Source: Siphonodentalium dalli (lineage: Eukaryota > Mollusca > Scaphopoda > Gadilida > Siphonodentaliidae). From it: DNA of 64,000 bases. The position numbers and the translations under genes were made by a program. The stretch lies in the NCBI GenBank assembly GCA_032622095.1, contig CP136066.1, positions 98,105,319 through 98,169,318 of the forward strand. The letters are read 5' to 3'. This document shows, piece by piece, positions 12,736 to 25,363 of this stretch. Under the pieces are notes generated by a model. The model searched no databases and was not told the DNA's origin. It worked only from the letters and a program-made list of their open reading frames with translations. The first letter of the stretch is position 1. Every line of letters starts with the position of its first letter.

Positions 12736-13669
12736 CACAGGGGTTTGTCAGAATGATAGTAAATAAAAAATATAAGAGATATATAGATATATATAGATAT
12801 ATATAGATATATAAGTAATAAATAAAGAATAAGGTCGCAACTAGGGGATTAGCGATTGACGTCATTTTTTTTTATTTTTAGTATCACAAAAATTAGAAAC
12901 ATGAAAAAAACGTTTCGCTCGTGGCGCTCTCCATATTCATTGCTATTATGACTGTTATACATCAACGTGACCGCTGTGATTTACATTTAGCATGACATTG
13001 GCAATATCACCTTATGTTCTCTTTATATCACCGCAACGCCAGGTTTCATTTTCGAACCGTCCGCTGATTTCGTGGACACGCGACCATGTACATCCGTTGT
13101 AATTAGTTGGCGGTGTCAGGCAAAAATGTACACATATAATAAAAGGGCCGAGGAATCTGTGCGTTTGCATCCTGCTGTCCGAATATTACCGGGGCATGTT
13201 AATGTTAGTAACGATGTAACATTTAAAAGATTTAGGTCAAAATATTCGGACCACTGCTGCAAACAACTTCGTCGAAGAGTTGATCAAGTTTTACAGGACA
13301 CCGTACCCAGCAGCGTGTCACCGAGGGCAGCCAACGCTTCGAAAATGAAACTTGCCGTTGCGGTGATTTAAAGAGAAAATAGGTCATGTAGTTAATGCGA
13401 AATTAAATTTCAGCCACATGCAGTCATATTGATGTATAATAGTCATAATAGCAATCTGTCTGAACTTCGATACAATCGATAACATTTTGGCTTTCCTATT
13501 TTCGAGGCAAAAAATTTATAAATACACATTTGTAGGTCAAATCACTAATCCCCTTGATTCAATCCTATACTCTTATTAGTATATTACTATTTATTATTAC
13601 TACTATTTATTATTATTTGTATATATTTATTATTATTATTATTTATTATCATTCTGACAAACTCCTGTG
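12736..13669. mobile_element. 934-bp foldback element with a unique open loop
   Basis: The left end CACAGGGGTTTGTCAGAATG has its inverted copy at the right end (CATTCTGACAAACTCCTGTG), and TTAAGA flanks both sides (12729-12734 and 13670-13675) as a likely target duplication. Inner matching pairs include GGGGATTAG with CTAATCCCC and CGCAACG/TTTCATTTTCGAA with TTCGAAAATGAAA/CGTTGCGG, so the arms are about 300 bp. The left arm holds a TAGATATA microsatellite and the right arm a TTATTA-rich tract. The loop (about 13065-13335) is not self-complementary and stays open in one plus-strand frame through 13371. No transposase is recognised. Confidence 0.65.
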
Positions 13670-13677
13670 TTAAGATG

Positions 13678-14489
13678 AAGAGATTGGTATAATACTTTTG
13701 ATGTGCATTTTCCCACTTTTATCAACTATTGAGCTGCATCATGCAGTCCGAGATTAAGCTATTGCGCAGGAAATTAATTTCCATTTGTGTTTACTGTTTT
13801 TAGTGTTTACCTAAATTACCATGATTGGCATGAATCGCTCACCGTTTCTGCATAAATCATAATTAAATGTAGAATTTCAGTCAATTTACGAAATGTCATT
13901 CAAGTACCTGGTAAGAATGAAACCTCTTCTATTTCGTTGTCAGACATATTCAAAATTCCATTGTCATCGATGAAGATATCGTCAAAATAAACGAACTTTG
14001 TTAATAAAAATCACGCTTGACAGATTGATTTTCAGATCGATAAACAAGTCCGGAAGTTGTTGTGAAACCTGGGACAGATCCAGTCATTACTCGGGGTAGA
14101 AAGGAGCAGTCCAACAAAAACTCCGTCCTGTAAAAGCTAGTCTTGATTGACAGCCGTCTTGTTCCAATAGACGTCTGATAACAGCTGCGGCCATCTTAAT
14201 TTAAGATTAAGCTCCGCCCCTCGACATCTACCGGCGCTTTGTTGGGATGACATTAACTAACACGAACACTGACTTCCGGGTTGATAACACGTTTTTCGAA
14301 AACAATGGATCTAAATTAAAAATCAAGATTAAATCTACTTGAAAACGAAATGACACAAGACTAAATCATAAAATTTAACATCATTGAGTAAAAGCACAAG
14401 AAAAGAGAGTGCGCGCTCCGCATATCGAGATAAATCGATCGAATTGATGGATGCACGATATTGGGCAATAAATTATAAACTGACTCAGT
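13678..14489. other. non-coding, nothing recognised
   Basis: No gene or repeat relation seen. Confidence 0.3.
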
Positions 14490-14503
14490 TACTGAATTCA
14501 CTA

Positions 14504-14637
14504 GTCCAACAAATTAGACTATTCGGATTAATACATATTTTTATATTTGGACATTTACGATTGTATTACTCCTTAAATGGTCCATAAATGTCCAAATATT
14601 AAAATTCCAATTAATCCGAAAGTCTAATTTGTTGGAC
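14504..14637. mobile_element. 134-bp palindromic MITE with 14-bp flanking direct repeats
   Basis: The ends GTCCAACAAATTAGACT and its inverted copy enclose mirrored ATTCGGATTAAT and ATTTGGACATTTA blocks. TACTGAATTCACTA is repeated exactly on both sides (14490-14503 and 14638-14651). Confidence 0.8.
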
Positions 14638-14651
14638 TACTGAATTCACTA

Positions 14652-16368
14652 ACTAACGGATCACAAAATCTATTTGTTATTGTAGGGCCATTAATGCCCT
14701 ATTCTATATCTGATGACTGTTGGACATGAAGATTAGGCAAGTTTTTATCACTTTATTTCACCAATCGACTTTCAATCAATACTTTCTCATATGTCCTGTC
14801 CATCTATTTGTTTACTTGTTTGTCTGTTTTATCTAAATTACTCTACCTGTGAAGGTGACTTGATTGTCAATAAACTTATCTTTACATATATGATAGGCCA
14901 ATAGATATATATCTGTGTTGATTCGTTACGGTATTTAACGTACAAGTCATATTTATAGCTCTAGCCTCTATTAGTTGGGTTGTACATATATGCTAAATAT
15001 GTTGATGTTCTTTGTTGGTTCTTTCGGTTGATGTTATTTCACGGTGTCTGTATCGTCCAGATGATCAATTTCATTATTGTCAACTCAGTCTTGAAAAAAT
15101 GCATATTTCTATTGAGACTTATTTGCTATTATTGCACAAATTATTAAATATTGAAAACAAATATACATTTGGTCAAAATTAATTATGAGCATTGAGCAGA
15201 GCCTGGTTGAAATGCTACGGTGTGGCGAATCATACTCGTCTGCGAGCGACGGTCAGAACTGATGCTATATATGCATGGTTCTATTAATGGTTTGTATTTT
15301 GATGAGGTAAACTGCTCGTAACCTCCATTGTAGACAATTTCACACCAGGTTCTATTCATAAACAAATTAGAAATTTGGCATAAGGATTCAGGAACTGTAG
15401 TAAACAAATGTCTGTCCAAATGACTAGATCATTGAGACTCGGGCAGACATATACGTGTAATCCAATGTTAATAATGTAATGAGGCAGCATGTTTAACACA
15501 ACCTTTATTATTAAACATTATAAAGCTAACATATTAAAGACATATTATGGACTTGTTCGGGCACGTGAAACTGATAAGTTAGTATTCAGGCACCATGCCA
15601 ACTGGGAGAATGTAGTATTCTACTATCAGAGGCTCAGAGCCAAAAATCTGAAACAAATCGACCGTACCACTCCATTGAAAACATCGCCTGAACTACGCTC
15701 AAATGTAAATATTTATGACTAGATTCGGGATGCAACTATCAACGATAAATTTACAAAAATGATTCCGCCAACGAAAGTCACTGCATTTCAATAATATATA
15801 AGAATGACGGTGTGTGTTGTGAATTTGGAAATAATATTTGTAAAAAGTAACTAAGTACTTTGAGGAAGATTATTCACCATTTCTATTTGGTCACCCTACT
15901 GGAGTGTTTCACATCACTTTAAAATTTAAAGAAATATGGTCGAAATGCAAATGAAAGAAATAATGTTGAATGAGGCCAGAAAATAAAGATGCTTTGTTTC
16001 CATGCATCGACCGACCCTAAAAAATAACCCGCCGACCATAAAGTGTTTATTGATATTTGGAGAAAAAAATTTCAAAATTTTTTATTTCTGTTTTTACGAC
16101 TAATGCTCATAAATATTGATGATTATTAGTGTACAAAACACATGGCTTCTAATAACATATCCCTGTGAAAAGTGACGTGAAGTGTGTGATGGGTTGTGGG
16201 TTGATGGGCATGAATTTTGCAATTTTAATTTTATGAGAGTGGATCCCATGCCTGGCTGGTTTACCTGTATGCCTTGTTTCGGACTTATGGAACATACTCT
16301 TGGGTTCCAAATAAACATGCATGCATATTTGTTATTTTATTTGGAAATCTGCCCCTGCATAGTGGTTA
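14652..16368. other. non-coding, nothing recognised
   Basis: Short open frames without domains; no RNA gene or clear repeat seen. Confidence 0.3.
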
Positions 16369-16374
16369 TTTGGG

Positions 16375-16821
16375 CAGCCCTGGGAATTAAGGAAAGTTTG
16401 CCTAGGTGAAAGAAATCAGCCTAGGAAAAAACAGATTTTACCTAGGCAATTTTCCAACAATATTGCCATCTCAAATAAATATGATTCAATAATAACCTGA
16501 AATGCTTAGTTATTTTGGAGAAAATTTCCAGGCCACTACTCATCATATATATACATTCCACAAAGCATCTCCAAAACTAGTGCCCTTATGGGTAGCTAGT
16601 TAATGGCCCAGTACCATGGAATCAATTTTAGGACAATATATGTAAATAGTGATTTAAGGAAGTCATTTTGGCTAAAGAGGTTCTATTTCTGATAGACACA
16701 AATCAATTTTAGTAACCCAATGAACTTGTTTTACCTAGGCAATATAATTTCCTAGGCAAACTTATTTTGCCTCTGCTTTTACCTAGGCATTGCCTATTGC
16801 CTAGGTCAATTCCCAGGGCTG
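16375..16821. mobile_element. 447-bp TIR element with TTTGGG flanks
   Basis: The ends CAGCCCTGGGAATT and AATTCCCAGGGCTG are inverted copies, followed inward by repeated CCTAGGCAA motifs in both orientations. TTTGGG lies directly outside each end (16369-16374, 16822-16827). No coding content; the superfamily is unclear (hAT-like ends, but the duplication is 6 rather than 8 bp). Confidence 0.65.
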
Positions 16822-17213
16822 TTTGGGTCTGCAAGTTTATTAATTTTGAGGCTATGCAAATTGAAAACAGCACAAACTCAAGATTTGTATATGATTCTGA
16901 TACCAAATTGATGAGCTTATAACTTTATGCATGTACAAGTTCAAGTATATTGCATACATGTGAACATTTAAATATTGAATAAACACCACATGACACATAT
17001 TTTGTTGATTACCATGTGTGATTGCTTGGCCTATATTGCATGTACTATACAAATAATTGTTTATTAATAGTTGATGTTTTGCTCAGTTTCCCCTGTGGTA
17101 TTTTTTGGGTCTGCACTGTTATTAACTTGCAATGGAATCCCCCCCTGCACTTTTATTTGGAGCCCGAGAGTACAGATAGGAACACTATCAACAATCATGG
17201 TGGTGTGTATCTG

Positions 17214-17298
17214 TACAGTAATGCCATAAGTAATTGACTCTATCTACAGCAGAGTTATGGGTAACTTTTCAGGATTTAGTACTTAGGGCATTACTGTA
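17214..17298. mobile_element. short TA-flanked palindromic MITE copy
   Basis: The left end TACAGTAATGCC and right end GGGCATTACTGTA match the elements at 1528 and 40286-40767. This 85-bp copy has lost most of one arm after CAGGATTTAGT. Confidence 0.75.
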
Positions 17299-19974
17299 AG
17301 TATATATACATGTATAGAGGTTATCACCACATATGGTAGGGGTACAGCTACTGTTTCCAAAAACCAGGCATGCTAGGTTGGGTGTACTGGCTACCTCCAG
17401 ACAATGGGATGTAGTCGTCACAATACAAGTACAGTATTATAGTCGTGTCATGGGTAAAATTATAAAAAATTAGTGACATCAATTTCGTACCAAGTTGATA
17501 GCCAACTTTAGGAAAATGTGGTATGTGAATATTAAATAAAAAACATTCTTAAGTATGAAGTACCGGTAAGTTTGATCTTTCATCAATCATAATGTATATT
17601 TCCACTGTGTTTATAATCAAGCAATACTTTTCCCACAACACAAGTTGGCATTTTATGTCTCTTCAGTCGAGGTGATTCAATATTTCTGCAGCTGGATAAA
17701 AAATATCAAAATAAAATAGAAAAAAAAATCCCTACCTACCTACAGCCCTCTTTATTCAGATTGTTTGGCTTCGGCAATACACTACGGCAACAGTATGCAG
17801 TGGCCTAGTTTGCTTCAGCAAATTGCTTCGGTATTGAATGCTGATTGCCGTAGGCAATTATGAAGGCTGTACCTACCCTAATTTTTTCGCTCCATTATCG
17901 GAAATATACTCTTTTTTTTTTTTGCCTGACAAATATATTTGTGTTTAAAGAATACAAAAAATGTCAATATAATTTAATATATAGATAATTAAATAAAATA
18001 ATATATATTGAATTAGTTAAAAATAAATTAACAATTTAACATGCTGACCAGTTAACACAATTAGTGACAGTAATCATTATTTCATTATTTAGGATCCATT
18101 GAATGAGACTGCACTTGTCTTCAGTTGTTCAGTGATCAACAATCAGCAGAAAAATTTAATCTTTAAAAAATAAGTTAAAATAGTAATTTTGGGTTCTTAA
18201 ATACGTTCCACATACCGCAGAAAAGAGATTTTTTTCACCTACATGGTGTTACTAAAATAATCTTTAGGAACTCCATATTAAGGTTGATTTAATGAACTTT
18301 ATGAAGCTATGGGGGGGGGGGGTAAAATAATATAAATTGCAACAAAAATGGTAAATAAAATAAATTTCATATGATTTGAGTGAATAGCATATACCACTCA
18401 CACACTGACTCAAGTAACCAAACATTCGTCACAATCAGAGATGGACATGTATGTCCTTTTGTAGCCATAAACACATTTTCAACCGTTGAACTTGACCACC
18501 GGGGTTGCTGGGTGCACGGAAATCTTCCGAAATTGGTTGGCCCATAATGTTTTATAAGTGCAATCTAAGTCGTTCTAGCTGAAAATGTGTTTTAACATTT
18601 GTAAGTCATATCCATATAATTGAGCGTCTTACTGTATAGTATTATTCAATAAATTTGACAGTTTGTGCTATAATTCGTTAACAATTGCAACAACTTGCTC
18701 GTAAAAATTTAAAATGGTGAAGTTTGTTTACCACGTTGGATAGGTCAAGGGTCATTGGCGAAAGGTCGAGGTCACTAGCTGTTCCCTGACGCCTAAAGTG
18801 TATGCTTGGCGTCAGGTAAGCCCTGGTTAGTAAAAGCCAGCTTTGGTCACTAGGACGTAACAACTACAGATACAGACAGATACAGAACTCCAGCTTTCCA
18901 TCCAAGTAATTAATTAATATTCGGATCTACCTAGCATGAGATCGACGAGGGTCCATGTAATCAGACTAGGATCATCCCGGCCCTCAGCCACGTACAATGC
19001 CTAAAAAATAAATAATTAATTTAGTATGTATATATAAAAAAGGAGCTACATCTAAAATAATCATTGGTTGAATGCAAAAATTCGAGAAGGATGGTGTCCA
19101 ATCTGGCCGCGGGACACACTATATGTTATTATTAAAGTAAACTGAGGCCGATCGAGGTGCGATGTAACTGGTGCGCATTCAAGCCGCATTGTCGCGTTTT
19201 CTACTCTATTTCTCAATGGATATGAATGGATTTGGAAAAGCATGTCCGTATTGGGCTATGCAATACATAACGTTTGAAATAAAAAAAAAATCACAAATTT
19301 GTTAATTTTATTGAACGTTTTCGTTCTGAAACACATGCACTAAAATAAAAGTGTTTACAAGCTGATTGGTTTAAGCGGCATAATTAGCTTTATACATGTG
19401 TGAATTGTATAGCAATTTTAAAAGTCTTTTTAATAGGTTATTATATATGTAGTTTGTGTCAATAATGACACAATAATGTACAACTTCTAGACGGTCTTTT
19501 CAATAAGAATTGCCTACATCATTAGAAATACAAATTGGACAATTATATAATAACAACACGGTTCATGAATGCACGTATGCCACACGTAAAATGTTCAGCA
19601 TACACATTTCGTTGATTGCGGCTATTTGATATACGGTAGCTTCCCTAGTCGAATTTTTCAAAATCAATAAGACAGACATGTATGCAGAATTGTGATAAGC
19701 AGAAGCTTAGTGTGTCATACCGTATATACTGTTTAGAGAGTATTCAATTCACAATGTTTCCAACGAAGAAGAGACGACTGTCAAAATTCTTGTGTATACG
19801 ACCTCCAGCTTGATTGTATGTTGATTAATCAATAAATATTGCAACTAAAAGTGGTATGGATGTTCTACGCTGTACGTCTTACTGCGTGATATATGAATGT
19901 TTGGACAAAGACCGTTACCGTACCAAAATCAACATTCAATCAATTCTAAAACGACTTTTTTTGCGTATTTCCAA
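17299..19974. other. non-coding, mostly nothing recognised
   Basis: Contains an imperfect palindrome near 17740-17880 (CTACAGCCCTC/GAAGGCTGTA edges, GCTTCGGCAATA and ATTGCCGTAGGC inside), AT-rich low complexity at 17940-18060 and a G12 run at 18311. No exon seen. Confidence 0.3.
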
Positions 19975-20185
19975 CATGCACGGCCTATAACTCAGGCACA
20001 ATTTCTCGGGCCAACACCATATTCGAACTTGACATGCATGTGTCGACATGTGATTAAACCACATACCAAGTTTGTACTCGAATGAAAAACGAATATGGCC
20101 TACTAAAGTTATCACCCGGAAACCAAAAATGTTGATGGCTGGACAGACAGAGATATCGAGTGGACGGACGGACTGATTACCTGTT
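19975..20185 (+). repeat. dispersed repeat copy with GGAC microsatellite end
   Basis: CGGCCTATAACTCAGGCAC, CATATTCGAACTTGAC, CATACCAAGTTTG and CCCGGAAACC follow in the same order as in the 178-720 and 8520-8715 repeats, ending in GGACAGACAGAG and GGACGGACGG. Confidence 0.7.
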
Positions 20186-21537
20186 ATACCAATTACCGTT
20201 TTGTTTTTCATCGGATACATAGAAAGCATGCAATCAACAGTAAAACATGCACATTATATAAAAACGATTCGAGAATGCACCACATAATTCCTCACGGTGT
20301 ATTATATACATGTAACGGGCAGATTGGAGATATTTCGTATTCTAATCCTTTGTATACTAACTGGATTATCCCAGACAGTTAAAAGGGTACATCGGAATGG
20401 TCTGCATGTGTTATTGCAAACTCCATGCAGAGTTTACCTTCCTTGATGACTCGGAAGTATGACTGGTGCTCTCCGGTAGAGATTGGTGTTATTGGTTTGC
20501 AGGGATCCACGTATATAGGTAATATAAGCAGACGACAGATACATAAAACTACAGAAGGAGCCCTAATTATTGAGGGAATTGTTTAGATAATATGGTCCTT
20601 TGTTGAACTTATTATATGAACATTTCCAATGGGATAATTACTGATCAATGATGCGCATAAAACGGGTTAAAGGAACACAGTGTGTTCGCCATGTGCACAT
20701 GTCGTCGGTGGGCTTCTAAAAGGTCGTACCTGCCATTTTGGCGCGAAACTTTTATTGCATTTTCGGAATCTACGGGTTCCATTACATACGTTCCTGAGAT
20801 AACTTGTCAATATTCCATGTATAAATGCAATTTTTCGATGTTTATCAGGGAAATTGGTATCCTAAAATGTCGTATATGGGTTCCCCGCGAAAAGTTTTCG
20901 TTAATTTTAAAATGTCGTAATGTTTATTTTGAATCTGTTCCGGATAGGATAATTCTGATTGGATTGTTAAGAATTTCCCGATGGCACAGCTGGATGGCAT
21001 ACTCCTTATCTCCTTATCCTTAGTGAAAGAGACTAACGGAGCCAAGATTTAAATTTTTAACTTATAAAGAGTCGTAGAACACAATCAAATCATGTTTTCT
21101 CGTCAACTAGAAGATAATTGAACATGAAATTGTTATATAAAGTGTTATTGTGCACAGTTATTGGCAGATACCAATTATATAGTTCCAGAGATAAATAGTT
21201 TTTGTGTCTCCTGAACAATTTGATTTTCCTGAGGTACGACATTTATATATAGGCCTACCAACGATGTGCAAAATAGAAGAAAAAAATCTGTAAAAACTCC
21301 ACTATATATAGATCACGAACGTGGAGAAATAGATCATCTGTGTTCTTATTATTTATTGAGTTCTACAATAACGAAATTTCAAGTGTTGAAAACATTGTTA
21401 TGTTTAAACAACATCTTTACAGATATCTTCAACAAACATCGCTAATTGCGTAGTAAATTAAAATATTTTAGTCTAAATATATTATTTTAAGAATATTTTT
21501 CAGTGACCTTTTCCAATGTTTAAATGTTAAGTTTTTA
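20186..21537. other. non-coding, nothing recognised
   Basis: A plus-strand frame of about 113 codons (20682-21023) is open but has no domain, splice context or repeat relation, so I do not call it a gene. Confidence 0.3.
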
Positions 21538-21541
21538 TTAA

Positions 21542-21876
21542 AGGTAGTCAATCCGATAAGACGGTCCCTATAATTACAACAAAATAATACTTATCAACAT
21601 GTCGTTCAACGAAATGGCCGTAGTATCACTTGATTATCACACAATTTGGTCGTATTACCACTTGATTTTATAGTTATTCATCTTCATCCGCAATTTTGCC
21701 GAGACCGTCGCCTTGACGATTTATCCCAGGCCACAAATAAGTACATATCTCAAGAAATAACAAATTTAAAAACTCGATATCTGATAACTTCGAGCTTTGA
21801 CGGGCGGGTTCTTCGACTCGAATCAAATATTTTTAACGCCCCGTATTTAGGGAGCGTTAATCGGATTATGTATCTT
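21542..21876 (+). mobile_element. diverged copy of the TTAA foldback MITE
   Basis: TTAA (21538-21541) is followed by AGGTAGTCAATCCGATAAGA, and the right end reads CGGATTATGTATCTTTGAA. Inner blocks ACCACTTGATTTTA, AGTTATTCATC and TTCGACTCGAATCAAATATTT match the 30506 and 38755 copies; it is closest to the 31225 copy. Confidence 0.65.
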
Positions 21877-22313
21877 TGAACTTTGGTATCTTATTGAACT
21901 GATCGGCTATTCGTTGGTAATACCAATATAACTGTAATGTTTGGATATGCGAAATTTAAGAACAAAATCGATCTATTTTGATTGTAGATGTTGGTGATAG
22001 TTGTTCTGACAGACTTTTCTAAAATCTCATTTCACATGAACCCACTTTGAAGGAATATTGTGTCCCTTTAAGTTTTCACACAGTGTATACTATTCAACAT
22101 GGCATACACCCACTTCGCCTTTGGTACTATAACACATATACAAACCAATAGCATATACTTCAAGTTTCCTTCGACCTAGCCAGCCAGTTGCGTCTGATCC
22201 GTAGTGCCAAACCATTTTATGATGTTGCAACATTTACTGAAATGAACGTGCACATTTCTTTCCACCAGTATAATCCGTGCATTTCTTGGAATCATTATGA
22301 CGAAACAACCGCC

Positions 22314-23461
22314 CAGAGACGTGACGACAGGGAGGGGGGTTGGGGTGGCTCACCCCCCCCCCCAACTTTGGTCCAAATTTTCAACAGTTGGAAATTTCAT
22401 ACCTGCCAAAACATTAGTTGGAAATTTAAAACCAACAATAGGTTGAAAATGTTCTTGTAGTCTGATTTTCAAACAATATATAGGGGGAATACAAATTTTT
22501 TGGACCAATATTTGCATATTTTCCTATTTGTTGTCAAAATTTTGGACTGAAATGGTCATCATGTTTGAAATTTTCCAACCTTAGAGGGGTGACAGGTTGG
22601 AAATTTCCAACAGGTTGGAAATTTCCAACACTTGGAAATATTGTGTCCTGGTCCCTACCCCCGTGGCCAGTCAAAAACTGCTAGTTAATTTAAGAAAACA
22701 ATATATTGTCATACATTTGGTGAACATTGTCATTGGAATTGTCATCAGTTGGAAATTTTCCAACCTAAGTGGGGGTGTCAGGTTTGGAAATTTTCGACTC
22801 TAGGAAGGCTTGAGGCCAGTCTAGATGCTAGGATTTTGCGATTTTCTTGTTTAGATTTCAAAATTTTCGCACACCGGGCCGAGGCATGGTCGGCCCGGTG
22901 TGTCATTGTCCCTCCCCCGTGGCCAATACAATACTGCTGATTAGTTTAACAATATTTTACTACATTTTGTCAAACTTGTGGACTGAAATGATCATCAGTT
23001 GGAGAATTTTCCAACCTGTGGGGGAGTATGGAGTTTGAAATTTCCATCACTATAGGAAAGCTTCAGTTCAGGCCAGGCTAGATGCTAGGATTTGCGATTT
23101 TCTTGTATAGTTTTCAAAATTTTCTCACACCGGGCTGAACAACCATGGTCGGCCCGGTGTGTCCTGGTCTCTTGTCATATCCGTGTGCATTTGTCTGGAA
23201 TTAGACCACTAGATGTTAGGATTTATGCAATTTTCAGGTTAAAATATGTGAATGTTCTCACACCGGGAATATAGAACCATGGTTTATGGATATACAGGAT
23301 ATTAATTAGGCCTGAGCACAGAGGTGCAAGGGGGAGGGTGCAAATGGAATTATTCAAAACTTGTGTTTTGTCTGATTTTAATTCAAGGGGGGGGGGGGGG
23401 GGTGCAGTTAGAATTTCCTAATGTGGTCACACCCCCGACAGAACTAGCCACGTCCCTGCTG
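22314..23461 (+). mobile_element. hAT-like non-autonomous element (copy 1)
   Basis: The left end CAGAGACGTG and the right end GCCACGTCCCTGCTG are inverted copies, and AACCGCC flanks both sides (22307-22313 and 23462-23468). Inside are many GTTGGAAATTTCCAAC-type words, two or three tandem units of about 260 bp (GCTAGGATTT, GCGATTTTCTTGT, CACACCGGGC) and C/G runs near both ends. There is no transposase. It is the same family as 58946-59970, which is in the opposite orientation. Confidence 0.8.
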
Positions 23462-23468
23462 AACCGCC

Positions 23469-23984
23469 GAATCAACAAAATAATTAATTCAGGCCCATAG
23501 TCATTCAAACTTCAACATAACACATATTGATGATCACAAAACACCGAGCGAGTCGTGTCTATAACGCATTGTTCACACAGTATATTGACAGACAGAAATA
23601 TCATATTACCACCCGCCTGACATATTGAAACAACCGAATACCGTCCAACATTTCTTATTATGCCATATATAATATATACATGTATACCTGTACTGAAATA
23701 TATTGTATATTATATCCATATATATCTGTAATGTCTTAATTTGACGATCAGAATAAACTAATTGAATTGAATTGGAAGGTTAGATGCAGCGCAGAGATAT
23801 GTTTCTTGGTTGCCGGGGGGGGGGGGGGGGGGGGGTATGCAGTTTTTTTCCAGACACAACTCGCGGGTGGGTGGGTGGCTGTGTCGGGGCCGAAAAAATT
23901 GAGAAATGCATTTTTTTCCTACACTGAAATGTACTCATTTTGTCCTTTATGGGAAGCCAAATTGACATTTAATAAATAATTGGG
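23469..23984. other. spacer with a possible LINE tail and a G21 run
   Basis: GAATAAACTAATTGAATTGA near 23751 ends in a short ATTGA tandem, as many non-LTR retrotransposons do, but no coding sequence precedes it. A run of 21 G lies at 23815-23835. Confidence 0.3.
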
Positions 23985-24204
23985 CTTAAGCGAAATAAGT
24001 ATTCTCTAATTGCACTTAAGCACAATAAGGGAAGATGTAATTGAACTTAAGCGCAATAAGAAAATATCTAATTGTGCTTTAGCACAATAAGGAATATCTT
24101 ATTGCGCTTAAGGAATATCTTATTGTGCTTAAGTGCAATAATGAATCTCTAATTGCATGCACTTAAGTGAAATATAAGGAATAATCGTTTAAGCGCAATA
24201 AGGA
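23985..24204. repeat. array of short CTTAAG-centred palindromes
   Basis: About seven copies of a word like ATTGCGCTTAAGCGCAAT occur at roughly 20-40 bp spacing, separated by TAAGGAATATCT-like linkers. Isolated relatives flank the MITE fragment at 39460-39900. Confidence 0.7.
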
Positions 24205-24666
24205 ATTTTGAAATCTGAACAAGAAAATCGCAAAATCCTAACATCTAGACTACCTTCAAGTCTTCTTAGAGTTGGAAATTTCAAACCTGACACCCCCCCC
24301 CCCCCCCCCCCCCCCCCCCACTTAGGTTGGAAATTTTTCAACTGATGACAATTCCAATGGCAAAGTTGACCAATTGTATGACAATATTGTTTTCTTAAAT
24401 TAACTAGAAGTTTTTGACTGGCCACGGGGGAGGGACCAGGACACCTGTCACCCCCACTAAGGTTGGAAAATTTCCAACTGATGACCATTTCTGTCAAAAT
24501 TTTTGACAAAAAATAGGAACATATGCAAATTTGGTCGAAAAACAATAAATTCCCCCCAATAAATTGTTTTTACCTGAAATTAGGAATTTCCAACTATTGA
24601 AAATATAGCTCTCTGCTGGGGGGGGGGGGTGAGACACACCCACACCCCCCTCTAGCCACATTCCTG
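24205..24666 (-). mobile_element. hAT-like element, truncated copy 2
   Basis: Read on the minus strand from 24666 it starts CAGGAATGTGGCTAG and continues with the same GTTGGAAATT blocks as 22314-23461. It is cut off at about 24205 against the CTTAAG array. It contains a C27 run (24293-24319) and a G11 run (24619-24629). Confidence 0.75.
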
Positions 24667-24759
24667 CACATAGTGTATATGTCACCAGTGACGAATAAGC
24701 GCGTGCTTCCCGCCAACTTGGCAGCGCGCTAACAAAATTACTTTACAAAAAGTTTACAT

Positions 24760-24985
24760 TGATTAGGCGGATTAATACTATTTTGAAAAGCCGCCCATGA
24801 CACAAAAACCAGACATCGCAAAATTATTGATTTGTTCATTAAAGTTAAATTATTGTCCAACTTCGTTACTAACGAAAATAGACACACAAACAACGAGGAA
24901 AATTGGGGGACTATATTTTTCGTCACAATCCTGAGCGCGCAATACTGTCGTATATATACGGGCTATGAAGCGTCTCAGCCAACGT
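24760..24985 (+). repeat. dispersed repeat, copy A
   Basis: From GCGGATTAATACTATTT to GTCTCAGCCAACG this matches, in inverted orientation and with many substitutions, the segment at 35605-35826. No frame is shared between the two, so it is probably an old non-coding mobile repeat. Confidence 0.65.
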
Positions 24986-25363
24986 TGTAAATGCATGTAC
25001 GTATTGTTAAGCTTCTTTTAAGGATTTTGTTTTGTTAAAAAGGCAAAAAGCTCTAGTTTTTTCATGTGATATACAGATCTTCAACTCGTTATGTTGGGAT
25101 ATCAAATTTTATGAAACTCGTTTCATAAAATCTTATATCCCAAGTTACCTCTATATATATACTATCTAAGATGCCCAGGCGACGACGTAACCATCGCGGG
25201 TTGTTTATGTGGAGGAAACAAGAAAATGACTCACCTGAGTGCATGGTGTCAAAAAGTTAGTTTAAAGAGAAAGATATTTGTGCACCCAAATGTAATTAAT
25301 GGTGCATTCACACTGAAAAAAATGTCTCCACGATAACGTCAACCATCGTGGGATATAATAGTC
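24986..25363. other. spacer with a hairpin
   Basis: A near-perfect hairpin at about 25093-25143 has arms TTGGGATAT.AAATTTTATG / CATAAAATCTTATATCCCAA around GAAACTCGTTT. Nothing else recognised. Confidence 0.5.

Noticed and set aside
20682-21023. 113-codon open frame
   Set aside because: No domain, no splice context and no repeat relation; composition does not differ from its surroundings.
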